From Pochonia chlamydosporia 170 (Eukaryota; Ascomycota; Sordariomycetes; Hypocreales; Clavicipitaceae), in the NCBI RefSeq assembly GCF_001653235.2, contig NC_035791.1:496001-560000 (forward strand): a stretch of DNA of 64,000 nt, in the 5' to 3' direction. The notes below the pieces were generated by a model. The model was not told where the DNA came from. It did no database searches and was given only the letters and a program-made list of their open reading frames with translations. A program made the position numbers and the translations under genes. Shown piece by piece: positions 24,057 through 34,378 of the stretch. The first letter of the stretch is position 1, and each line of letters starts with the position of its first letter.

Positions 24057-24487
24057 ATGCCCGTGTATGTTCTTTAACAAGCCTTTAATTCCACAAAGTG
24101 TTTGAGTCATAACTAATTTCGTCTTTTAGGAATTTCAGGTGTCTCCAATGCAGGCTTATAGTTCCCTGGGAAGAGAAGGTGGATCACGATTATCTTTGTC
24201 CCAAGTTTACAACGGTGCGCGAACACGGCACTGTTGGAAGGCGATGCCGGAACTGCTCATCGGTATTTCCTAACTTGGCGTCCGCTGTGAAACACCTTGG
24301 CGAGTGTCCCTGCAGCGTTTGTGGTGGTTTCTTGGGTACTCCAGCCTTGGAAACTTGTATATGCGAAGGGGGGGGGGAGTGCCTTTTCTGCGGTGACAAG
24401 GGTCTGCAATGGTTGTGCCCTGACAAAATTCATCGCAGAACCCAGTTGAAGCATGGGTACGAACCTCACGTGCCACTAACTGTCTGA
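24057..24487 (+). CDS. C2HC zinc-motif protein, copy 1 of a local trio
   Basis: A tiny first exon of 8 nt (24057-24064, ATGCCCGT) joins exon 24130-24487 over a 65-nt intron (GTATGT...TTTTAG), giving 121 aa. Two C-x2-C-x(11-12)-H-x3-C units are seen: CLQC...HDYLC and CRNC...HLGEC. The second is followed by a cysteine-dense tail (CPCSVCGGFL, CIC, CLFCGDKG, WLC). The spacing suggests C2HC zinc binding. I know of no named domain with this exact repeat. There is no signal peptide or nuclear signal I can be sure of. A possible poly(A) signal AATAAA lies at 24646-24651. Copy 3 (26293-26652) is clearly homologous, and copy 2 (25102-25512) shares the start peptide and intron position. Function unknown. 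Confidence 0.72.
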
Positions 24488-25101
24488 AATCGAACTCAGC
24501 TACAAACAAGGAGATGCACGGTTGGTGGCGCAGACGGATGAGGTTCATAACATGGGAAGTAAACCCTCGTGTCGGGCTACATGGTGCGCACAACCAGGGT
24601 AGATGAGTACAAGGATTTTGCTGCACAATTTAGATAGTGGAGGACAATAAACTAGGTTACCTCTTTGCACTGTTTGTCTTTGTTGAAGGTTGAGTAACGA
24701 AACAAGTTTTGCACCAGTTCAATGTTTAAGCATTACCTCCCTCTTTGTTAGTGAACTGCCATAACAAGTTGTACAATATGTCTCATTACGGTACAACTAG
24801 TCCATGTCGTTGGGAGTAGTTCAGTCGTGAAAAATGCGACGAAACGGGAATGTCTGTAGCATCATCACAGACATGTTGGCTCTGAATGACGCTACAACCA
24901 CCATCAGTGAACAACAAATTGACTCGATAACCCTTCCACATTGTCTATTGACTATTTAATACCAAGTGTGCTGCCGTTCATGTTGTTTTTATGTTCTTTC
25001 TTTAACCATTGCCGACAACTATACTTCCTCCTAAAGCAACTACCAAATCCAGCGATCAGTCAAACAACACCACCACCATCGTCACAACACCTTCCAATAC
25101 C
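24488..25101. other. Spacer between zinc-motif genes 1 and 2
   Basis: 614 nt, AT-rich, with no open frame of interest. The last 60 nt (AAATCCAGCGATCAG then CA-rich) resemble the leader of copy 1 (AAACCCAGCTGATCG), which supports duplication of the whole unit. Confidence 0.5.
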
Positions 25102-25512
25102 ATGCCCAGGGTTACCGTGTAAGTACTAAACTACCCCCATTAAGTATCAAGTTTGAAGAACAGAAAAGCAGAGATATGCTAATACCTACACTCTAGAGAA
25201 ATAGTCACTTGCCCAAGATGTTTCAGTCGCATGGTCAACCAGAGGCGACACCAAGAGTGGTGCAATCAATTCACTTATTATTTCATGGAGGGGGAATACG
25301 AATTTGAAGCAGAGTGCAGGCGATGCGGAGAGTCGTTGATGCCATACGTGACGCCTATGACCGTGGATTCTCGGATAGGACAGCATCTTAGACTGTGTGG
25401 CAAATTCACCCGCGACTACTCACTCGACTTATTTCCATTCAGGTGCCATAGATGCGGTGGACTGTTTGCAACTACGCAGTATGCCTTAGATCACCTTCGA
25501 GTGTGCTGGTAG
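25102..25512 (+). CDS. C2HC zinc-motif protein, copy 2 of a local trio
   Basis: Exon 1 (25102-25118, 17 nt) and exon 2 (25197-25512) give 110 aa; the intron (GTAAGT...CTCTAG, 78 nt) interrupts the valine codon in phase 2, exactly as in copy 1. Three C-x2-C-x(n)-H-x3-C units fill the protein: CPRC...HQEWC (n=9), CRRC...HLRLC (n=19) and CHRC...HLRVC (n=12). The protein ends two residues after the last cysteine pair, so it lacks the cysteine-rich tail of copies 1 and 3. Sequence identity to the other copies is low outside the metal ligands. Probably a small zinc protein; role unknown. Confidence 0.72.
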
Positions 25513-26292
25513 GGTACAATGGTATTTCCCTCCATTGTACTTGCAATCATCCCCTGTCTGAAAGAGTCCTCCAAGGAACTATAGTGGCGCGTGGATGGAG
25601 GATAGTCAAGGCCGTCGAGGAACTCTTTTGCACGAATACAGAGGCTGGAGTTAGGACGGAGCAGGACGCAAAATTGAGAGCTGGATAGTTCTGATGTGCA
25701 ATTTGCAGCACCAGTTCAGGTTCAGTTGGGACTACTGGACATTACGAAGCCGACTTAGACACTCAGCGAATAAAGTTTAGATAGATACACGAATTAATAA
25801 CAAAGATGGATTGAACTACACACTGGAGCCATTCTTTTCGTGGGACAAGAGTGTTCACTTCCACAGAACCCGAATAGACTACAAAGAAGTCATTTTAAAA
25901 GCACTTCAGTCATCACTCTCCCCATCTTTCGGGTTGTTCCGACATTCCTTGGTGAACTTACCTAGACTTTCCAAATTTCTCCTCGTGCACTCTCCTGGAA
26001 GACTCGCACTATGGCGTTTCCAGAAGGACTGTGTTTATTGAGAGCGCAGCGGCGTAAAGAAGTTCAGATAAAACTAGCCACCCTTGTAGAGAGGATGTAC
26101 AGATAAATAATAGACTTAGCTTCCACCCACGCCTCTGCATCTGATAGATATCTTTCCAAAGACAGATCAACATTTTCTCAACCACAAAAGAACACGTCGT
26201 CAGTATCATAGGGTTTCGCAGAACCCTCTCCTTTTCCGAGCATCCAGAGCCATTATCAAAAAGGGACAGACCGTCTGTCACTGTCCGTCACG
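25513..26292. other. Spacer between zinc-motif genes 2 and 3
   Basis: 780 nt without a recognisable gene. It may contain an unseen short first exon of copy 3, since copies 1 and 2 both start with a mini-exon. Confidence 0.45.
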
Positions 26293-26652
26293 ATGCATCC
26301 ATGCTTTAACTGCAAAACGATGTTGAGTGATGAGGGCAAGGACCTGAGGCACGAATGGGACTGTGGCAAGTTCGAAATTGTCTACCTCCATGACAAAGTT
26401 CCCACATGGAGATGCCGCAATTGTACAAGAGGCTTCTTCCCTACCCTTCGTGAGGCGTTGGGCCACTTGCGGGAATGCCTTTGCTTGAGCTGCCGCCGCT
26501 TTTTGGCAGAAAAAATAAAGCACAAAGACTCGGTAGAATGCGCGTGCCGTAAAATGCACGGCCAGGGACGCGCAGACTGTTTCATGTGTCTTGGGAAGGG
26601 CGAGATTCATACGTGGTGTGCGAACGAAGTACACATCAGCATACATAGATAG
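26293..26652 (+). CDS. C2HC zinc-motif protein, copy 3 of a local trio
   Basis: A single open frame of 119 aa. Two motif units are seen, CFNC...HEWDC (x12 between) and CRNC...HLREC (x13). They are followed by the same tail order as copy 1: ECLCLSCRRFL, CAC, CFMCLGKG, WCANEVH. Copy 1 has ECPCSVCGGFL, CIC, CLFCGDKG and WLC...IH at matching places, so homology is clear. The start may instead come from an upstream mini-exon, with an acceptor near 26263-26266. No secretion signal is visible. The function is unknown. Zinc binding is inferred from ligand spacing only. Confidence 0.7.
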   Translation: MHPCFNCKTMLSDEGKDLRHEWDCGKFEIVYLHDKVPTWRCRNCTRGFFPTLREALGHLRECLCLSCRRFLAEKIKHKDSVECACRKMHGQGRADCFMCLGKGEIHTWCANEVHISIHR

Positions 26653-28163
26653 AGACCTTGGTGCATGCGGTTGCGGTATGAGACCGTGTTGGCTCTTGGT
26701 CATGGACTTCAGACATGGTTGGGATACCAGGGACTCTACAGGTAACCTGCCGCGATAGAGGACGGTATCGGTAGGAACATGGGTAGCTTACACGCCTAAA
26801 ATAGGCTATTTCGCAGTATACTACTCTTCAACGTCATGAAAAAAACAACATCGCTGTGGTTGGCCTGTGAAGCAATGGCGTTCCTCGGTGTAGGTGCTTG
26901 CTTGCCGCATGCCGCGTCTAAACAAGCAAACCTGGAGTTCAACTTCTTCTAGAGAAGAGCCTTGCTTACTGCATACAATTTCTTTTTTTTTTTTTAAATT
27001 ACATTGCCCTATATTTCATTTGTATTGCATGTGTCTCCTGGTGGATGTGTGTAAAGCGATGGGCAGTGTGCATGTCTGTACATTATAATAGACATATTGC
27101 GATGCTGGCTCTGTTCTCTAAGTACTAGCACGAGCACTACCGGTGCCACGATAAACAAGCCTAGATAAAATCTACGGAAAACCCGATGGTGCATTATTCG
27201 TCTATATCTGAGTTACTACCTGTTCTCCATCGTACAGTTCCATGCTTCATTGGGAGGGTTTCAAGATTTAAGAATTCATGTGACGGTATCTGCAAACCGA
27301 AAAAGTTATATTCATTATTCATAATCCACAGTCGGTGTGCTTGGAAACCGACTTCATTTTTCATGTAGTCCGAATACGTCGGAACAAGACCCTGGGTCTA
27401 CATTGGCAGTGGAATAAACAGCAAGCAGGAGCGTGTCTATGTTTATTAGTTCATAGGCTTCAACAACTCGATGTGTGTATATTTTAGGCTAAAAATGACC
27501 AGATAGTGGGCTAAGTGATTGAAATACAAAGCAAGTCGCGGCAGTAATGTCTTCCCCTTCATCTTATATACATATCCATATGCTGGTATGGGATAAAACA
27601 CGACTTCTTATACATCCAAATTTAACAAAACCAAGTACATTAGTTATTCTACTCGTGCCACAATCGTCCACAAACGAATCCGAAACCCTATATACTTCAT
27701 TCTAGTGTATCAATATACATGTAAAAGGTTCTTGAATCCTAAACCCTAGCACCACTACAGCCATAACCCTAAAGAAAAGACCGAGAGACACTCCCTTCGT
27801 CAGAGGAGCTCAGCTCCAGATATTACGGCAAGCCTAGCCAAGTAGTATCTAGCATCCAGATTATCGTGCTAGGTTAGTAGAGCCTCGCATAAACTTTCCC
27901 AATCCTCACTATAGATTCCCGGATGCTGATACAAACCTTGAATTGATACTAAGTGATAGTTCAGACATAAACCACCAGAAGTGATCTTCATCAGAACACA
28001 ATATGATAGAAACATACACAGCATACAAGCGTGGTCAAGCATATACATCCCCAGCCATAAACGCCAACACATCCAAACACCAACCCATACATCCATCCTC
28101 ACCCACATCACCAATCCCTCAAATAAACCCCCCAAATCCCATGTATCCCACGACTCCCCCTCA
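26653..28163. other. Gene-poor AT-rich stretch
   Basis: 1.5 kb without a recognised gene. It holds a T13 run (26983-26995) and loose telomere-like CCCTAA/CCCTAG words at 27738-27773. Its right end is the 3' region of the adenylyltransferase gene. Confidence 0.5.
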
Positions 28164-28997
28164 CTACTCACGATACAATCCCTCCCCCTCAATCCAAGCC
28201 CTCACCTCCCCCCCAACCAACGCATCAACATCCCCATCCCTCCTCACCAACGCCCTCACCATCGAACTACTAACCACGCCCTCAACCCCATCCACCATCT
28301 CAACCCTCCTCGCCCACTCCTCACCCCCAACATCTCCCAACATCCCCTCCAACCCCTCCACATACTTAACCTGTTCATCCCTTCCACCCCATTCATCATC
28401 CGGCCTCATCACAACCCTCACCCTAGCCCGCCCAAAAAACGGCCCCAGCGCCTCCTTCATACCCCCACCGTAGTACTTCGCATTAAATATACGAATCAGC
28501 GTGTCAAACCCACACAGGAAGACTTGTTCTGCGGACCCATACACGCCCGACTCAGCTACAACTCTCGCCTTTTCATGAAAGAACGGCATCGTCGTGACAG
28601 CCACGTCAATCTCTGTATTCTGGCCCGCGCTATCATGCAGGTCGCGCGCAAACCCTTCCATCATGGCTAGTCTCTGCGCAAAGGACGCAGGGACGGCTGC
28701 CTTGTCGGCGTTGTTGACTGCTAGGAGGAGCATGAGTCGTGCGTTGGGGCCGGCGTGTGTGATGGCTGAAGAGGCCATTTGGGCGTGTGCCTTGGTGGGC
28801 GGGTTGAAGCTCGAGTCTAGGATGATGAGGGTGGTTACCGGGTGAGATGGGTGTCTGGGTGATAATGACGCGGTGGGTGAGTTGGACGGTGAGGACGCGG
28901 AACGAGGCACGGTACATAGCACGCGGAATGCATCTTGGGATGATGTGAATGATTTGAGGGCGTGGGTGAAGAAGCCGAGAGTTTGTTTCGTGGACAT
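28164..28997 (-). CDS. POF1: Pof1-type nicotinamide mononucleotide adenylyltransferase
   Basis: Intronless, 277 aa from the ATG at 28997. The nucleotidyltransferase signature appears as LDSSFNPPTKAHAQM (residues about 60-74), corresponding to the G-x-F-x-P-x-H motif. The second conserved motif near the C terminus is SSSMVRALV, equivalent to ISSTxxR. Yeast Pof1 is a related protein with NMN adenylyltransferase activity (NMN + ATP to NAD+ + PPi) and was linked to protein quality control. The frame stays open upstream to another ATG at 29087, adding 30 residues with a hydrophobic start (CIFICIFMW). The main start is preferred because the core aligns from there. Transcribed in the same direction as VPS11 just upstream, 216 nt apart. 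Confidence 0.88.
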   Translation of the reverse strand: MSTKQTLGFFTHALKSFTSSQDAFRVLCTVPRSASSPSNSPTASLSPRHPSHPVTTLIILDSSFNPPTKAHAQMASSAITHAGPNARLMLLLAVNNADKAAVPASFAQRLAMMEGFARDLHDSAGQNTEIDVAVTTMPFFHEKARVVAESGVYGSAEQVFLCGFDTLIRIFNAKYYGGGMKEALGPFFGRARVRVVMRPDDEWGGRDEQVKYVEGLEGMLGDVGGEEWARRVEMVDGVEGVVSSSMVRALVRRDGDVDALVGGEVRAWIEGEGLYRE

Positions 28998-29213
28998 GGC
29001 GAGTGGTTGTATGAGTGAGGTTGATGTTGGATGCTGGATGATGCTTGAGGCCCACATGAAGATGCAGATGAAGATGCACATGCACATGGAACCGGATCAT
29101 ACAAATGGAGACTGAACTGCAACACCACGTACATCACAAACGAGCACCCTCTTCAAATCACACAGATCGCAACTTCAGTCACATCATTGATAAAAAGTCT
29201 ACGCTAACAGCAA

Positions 29214-32200
29214 TCACTCCTGGTGCTCACCATCCATCACCCCCCTCCCAAACCACTTGGCCACCGTTCCAAAGCGATCATCACTCCCCTCCAGCTCAAT
29301 CTTAAACAGGTCATGCTTCTCCGCCGCCTTCTTCTGCTCCTCCCTCATCTTCCGAATAAGTTCATTACCCCCGGCGCACTGCGGACATTCCACATCATCG
29401 CCCTCGCCGCCTCGTAGACACCGCTGATGGAAACTATGCTTACACAGGAAATGGACAGCCGGTAAATCTAACCCTTGACCGCAATCTGAACACCTTGTGG
29501 CCTGAAAGACGGCTGGCTTGGAGCCTAGATCGGCGATTTCCGCTCTTCGTTTTTCAGTATCCCCGCGCAATGTGTCAATTTGTCGACGGTTGTCTTGGAT
29601 TTCTTTGCGCTCGCGACTAATTGTGTCGTGGAGGTACGGTTTTATCATGCCCATGGTTGCCACGCCGCCTGACGAAGATTGGCCGACAAGTGTTTGAACC
29701 ACTTGCAAGGGGGCCATGAGACCGTCCTTGTCGATCTTGGAGAGCACATTGGCAAGCTCGTCTGGACCAGCTTCCTCGAGGACCCTTGGATCAGACGTAA
29801 GATACGCGAGGGCCGCTGGGTAGAGCTGTGGTTCATCCGGCCCGTACTTTCTCAACGCCTTGATGGCGCCGCGTGTGTCCTTTGCCGACGTGTACGATCT
29901 GAAAATGTCAAAGAGTAACCCGGCTTGCTCCTTGACTAAAACGGTACCGTCTCGGAAATTAGAGAGATCCGATAATAAAAGAACATTGGAGCTTTCCATG
30001 GGTACGTGCTCGCCCTCGATTAGCTTCTTCGCCTTGCCCTCCCACTCTTCTCGGTGATGGCCCTTCTTCTCGCCCGCTTTGTACAAATACATTTCAAACA
30101 AGGTGGTATATAAATCTGTTCGGTCAGAAACCTTCAAGTCTTCCTCTTCAAGACATGCTTCGAGGAACGTGATGAATTCGTCAGGGTGGTCGATGAAGGA
30201 CGAGAATGCCGTACGCGGTGCTGGCACCGTGTATTTTGGCGGCGGATGGTCCTCCTCTCCAAGCGGGAGTGCGCCATTGTTCGTCGACTGTGTGGCATTA
30301 CCTGGCGTACCTGGTGTCGCCGTCGTTCCTGATGCCGTACCCATGTAGGGAAACGGCAGATAATTCGTAAGATTTTGCACTGCACTGGCAGCGCCTGATG
30401 CAAAGCCGCCACTGGATGGTGCTTCGCCAGGAATTGGACCCCTAATCTTGTGCGGTCGGTATTTGCCCGTGTAATATTCCACAAACAGCCATGTCGCTTC
30501 TTCCGGGCAGTTTTCAATCAGTACCCGGGCATACTTTTGCATGCACGGGTATGCCTGGAGCGTGTTGTTAGTAGGATTCATACCATGCCGCCGGAGAAAA
30601 TGAGCTTACCACTTCAGCATCTTGCCTCCAAATGTAATTCAGCGCCTCGCTATAACTCTTGGAGTCTTCGATCAAAATATCAACGACAAGTTCCGTCTCG
30701 CCATGCCTCTTGGCAAGATACGCCGCCTGCTCATAGTATCCTCCCTGTCGGCACATGGCGATGGCCGTATCCAGATCAAACTTCAAGTCTCCCGGCGACT
30801 TGATGAACTTTTCTAGCTTGGCAATGTCTTTTAACTTGGCGTAACAATTGAGCAACAATGTTGTGTGGTCAGCCGTAGCTTTTCTGTGTTCGTGCAGTTG
30901 CTCCAGGTATTGAATCAGGTTGTGTATGCGTTGCGTATCAAGAAACTATCTCCGCATCAGCAAGATACGCCTGTTATCAGCCCAGATACTTAGACATACC
31001 TTGCGAATAACCTGCGACGGCTCCGTCGTGTCAATAGCCCTGATATACTGCACCATGGCCCCATCATAATCCGCTTTCTGATACAAGTGGTCGCCAAATT
31101 TGCGATAGATGACGCTTTGCTGCTGGCTGTCCATGCCGGAATTCTGAGCCAGCTCAATGGCAAGCGGAAACATGTTGCGTTGGTACAACATTTCCAGTCT
31201 CTGCTGCAGTGGCTTTTCGTGATATCGGTAAATCTGCAACTATCAGCCACCATTTTCACTGCCACTGTCTGATATCCAGCTTGCTCACCTTTCCCTCCTC
31301 AGACATAGTGTACAAATCGCCCCAAACATCAAAGATAAATCTCACAGGAGACATCATAGTTTCCGAGTGCGCAATAACTCGCAAATCCGGCTCCAGGAGA
31401 ACAAACATGGTCGCGTTAAACAGGTCATCGTTAGCACTGCCGCCAAATCGCCGCCTCATACTATCAGGATCCCGTCCGTTCACCGCCGTCGGCAGACACT
31501 TGACTGCCACGTAGTTCGCATACATGGCAACCAAGGTCTTGGGGGCCTCGTACGCCTTTGGAGGGCCTCTTCCATCCAACGAATAGGTATAAATCGCATC
31601 GTCTCTGGCCACCACCACGTCGCCCGTCTGCTTATCGAGCGTCATGCATCCCCACGCGCAGCCGCTATCTTCAACAGTCTTGGGAGGAAGCCCCTGACCC
31701 CTCCTAGACAAGCCCAGCTTGACTATCCGCGTAGTCGTCGATATGAAGAGCGTCGTAAGCTTCTCGTCCGTCGCAATTTGCACTCCCGTAACTGGTTCCT
31801 CGGATTCAAACACTATCCGCTGCCTCGTACCCAAGTCGTGGATGAGGTCGCCTCGGATAATCGTCACTGCGCCGTTGCCAAACCCGACTGCAATCTGAGA
31901 CAAGTCGTCGGACGCGGCGAAAGCAGAAATCGGAAACTGTCGTCGGCCGTTGTTGATAGTCAAGGTGCTCAGACAGGTGGGCATGTTGGTCTTTGGCACC
32001 AGCTTGTCCAGCGCCCAGGCCTTCAAGACGGGTTCGCTGCTCAAGTCCTCGGCGACGGTGACGAGCAAACTTGTGCCCTCGACCTGGCGCATGTGCGTGA
32101 CTCGTCCGACATCGTGGGCCTGGAACTTCCTAACCACTTTCCAGCTCTTGCCGATGATGCTGACAGATCCATCGCTACCACCTAGGAAGAGGCTATCTGA

Positions 32201-32405
32201 GCCGGCGCAAATGCTGGATATTTCGTTGGTGTCGAAGAGGCTGCGGGTTTCGTCATCGGAGAGAGAGACTTGGGAGACTTCGAAGAAGTCGAATGACTTC
32301 CACTGAGGGTTGGTTAGCAAGATGGGGTCAGGTCAAGTGGAAGCGCCGGGAGTCGGTAGCTTCTTGTCAGTATGGGCACATGAGGAATCTTACCGAAATC
32401 GCCAT
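29214..32405 (-). CDS. VPS11: Vacuolar protein sorting protein 11 (HOPS/CORVET core, RING)
   Basis: Five exons, 32405-32394 (only 12 nt), 32302-31289, 31233-31000, 30945-30610 and 30554-29214, all GT-AG and in phase, give 978 aa, normal for fungal Vps11/Pep5. The N-terminal half is a beta-propeller (SWKSFDFFEV; ISSICAGSDSLFLGGSDG). The middle is an alpha-solenoid with clathrin-repeat features (MFPLAIELAQNSGMD; YYEQAAYLAKRHGETELVV). The C terminus has a RING-type finger CSDCGQG...FLCKHSFHQRCL...CPQC. Vps11 is a shared scaffold of the HOPS and CORVET tethers that drive endosome and vacuole fusion. A low-complexity Ala/Gly/Thr insertion lies in exon 5 after about the first 45 codons. Confidence 0.97.
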
Positions 32406-33061
32406 GTTGACGCATTAGAGGATTGAGCGCCGACACAATGGAGACGAGAGGTTGGAGGATGGTTGTGGGTGCGATGACGAAGGTGGGACTGACAGGAGCT
32501 TGGGGTAGCTTGAGGCTGCCTGCAGGTGCTCAAGTGGTGAGTCTGATGAGTGTGATGTGAAGCAACCAGGCACAGGCAAGTACCAAAGTACCTCCACATC
32601 TCAACTCCCGAGTCTCCATACCACACCACGATGGCTGGCCGAGGTCTACAATAAATATGTCCCATGCAACAGCATCATAAAACAACGCCTACTGCCAGTG
32701 CCGTCCAGTGTTTCCCCAACTATATTGCGTGCTGCACTTGAATGTCACAATTTTTGGGCTAATTCTAGTAAATTTCGTGTCACAGCTTAAGTAGCCATGA
32801 CCTGGGTATCTCATATGTTACTCCTTTCCACCGTGGCCTCCATTATCCCTTCCCACCCCATCCCATTCCATTGCATCCTGTCCCGTCCTGCCCATCCAGC
32901 CAGCCGGTTCCCTGCTCCAAACTCAAACAAAATATAAAATAATAATAAAAACCAAAATTGTCAGTGTACAAGCCCGGCCCGGCCAAGCAACCAAACCAAC
33001 CCAGCCAAACTCCCGCACTGAACAGCGCCCAATCATTCATTCACTCGTAACTTGATACACC
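32406..33061. other. VPS11 promoter and 3' region of the serine-rich gene
   Basis: 656 nt. The left part should be the VPS11 leader and promoter, the right part the 3' UTR of the next minus-strand gene. Short C-rich runs are present; no gene was recognised. Confidence 0.5.
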
Positions 33062-34378
33062 CTACTCCTCCTTGGCTCCAGCAGCGATCTCATCTTCCTT
33101 CGCCTTCTTCTGTTCCATTTCCTCCCTCGGACTGGCCAACGGGCTAGTTATCCCGGCCGCAATGCTTCCACTGATGCTATCTGGCCGTCCATGCCCCAAA
33201 CGCCCGCTACGAATGCTGGCCCCGTCGCCCTGCTTGGCAAGAATGCTGTTTCTCTCACTGGTGAGGGCCGGGGCAACGCCAGTAGACGAGTAGATGCTAT
33301 TTCGCTCCGCCCCAACCCGTGAGCTGCTACCAGGTATTCCCGGAGTCGTGGGCATGCCTCCTTGATCTATGTTGGCACTAAGAACACTGAGTGGGAGGCT
33401 TTCCCGACTCCCTCCCCAGAGCGAGGACGGAGCCAATGCGCGGACCGACGCGTCAGTATCCATGGAGCGACGGCGGCGACGCTTGCTTGACGATGCCAGG
33501 GTCAATATGGAGGCGTTGTCGGTCAACAGGTTGTTGGCGGTTGCTGTTGAATATGTCGTCGGGTTGCTCGTCGGTGCTAGATGCGACGGGATGGCAGAGG
33601 CGGGAGATGCGGTCGGAAACGGCTGGCTAAACTGTATGGATTGGGAGTTGCTGTTCTGTGGTGCCGTGACATATGGCGTGTTTCCATTTGGAGCCACAGA
33701 CTGAATCGTAGTCAGAGTTGTAGTCAGAGATCGAACCGAGGGTGCAGGGCTCGAAAAGGTGCTATCACCACCCCGTCGACCGTCCATGCCACCGCCAATG
33801 GTGCGACTCGTTCCCGCAAGCGAGCTGGCTCCCCCATGGCTAGGGGCGAGAGATCGAGGTCCTTCATTTTCCGTTGACACGGTCCCGGCCATGCTGTGCG
33901 AGCCAGCCGTCGCGGGGGCTTGCCCTTCGACGGAGCTACGGACGGGTTGATTGACGGACGAAATGCTTCCGGTTCGGGCAGTGGTGAAAGAGTAGGAGCT
34001 ATCGCCGTTCGTGTTTTGCCGAGCAGTGCCATTGGCGGCATCATCGGCGTCGTTTCCGTGGTTTTGACTGACATGACCAGACTGAGGATAAGGGTTGTTC
34101 AACTTATGTCCCCGCTTCATCCTCATGTGCCGCTTGGGGCGGTTGCCGTCGGACGAGGACTTGAAATTGGTCAATTTCTTGACCCATGTTGAAAAGGGCC
34201 GTCGCCGGTGTGTTTGTCGGTCTGCAGAGAGTTTGGATTAGACTGTTGTTTGTGACGGAGCGACTGGAACAGAGTTGGGCAACGGTCGTCTAGCGCCAGC
34301 GAGGCGGGTTAAGTTTGGGTGGTTTGGGTTTGGACTAGGCTTACCGTGAGGCTCATTGATCATTTCCGTCACCGCCAT
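33062..34378 (-). CDS. Serine/threonine-rich fungal protein with basic N terminus
   Basis: Exon 1 (34378-34345) and exon 2 (34221-33062), joined over a 123-nt intron, give 397 aa. The N terminus MAVTEMINEPHDRQTHRRR with FSTWVKKLTNF is basic and looks conserved; the splice restores it exactly. The rest is predicted disorder rich in Ser, Thr, Ala and Pro. It includes a basic patch SSSKRRRRRSMDTD that may be a nuclear signal, and repeated RNSI motifs (ERNSIYSS, ERNSILAK) that look like basophilic kinase sites. The protein ends in a charged tail (EEMEQKKAKEDEIAAG). Similar hypothetical proteins occur across filamentous ascomycetes; their function is unknown. It is divergent from MLH3, sharing a 1.3-kb intergenic region. 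Confidence 0.8.

Noticed and set aside
28003..28670. Overlapping plus-strand frames of 156 and 229 codons
   Set aside because: Pro/Ser/Thr/His-biased shadows, largely of the adenylyltransferase on the minus strand.
31367..32185. 272-codon plus-strand frame
   Set aside because: Antisense to VPS11 exon 2, with Arg/His-rich composition typical of shadow frames.
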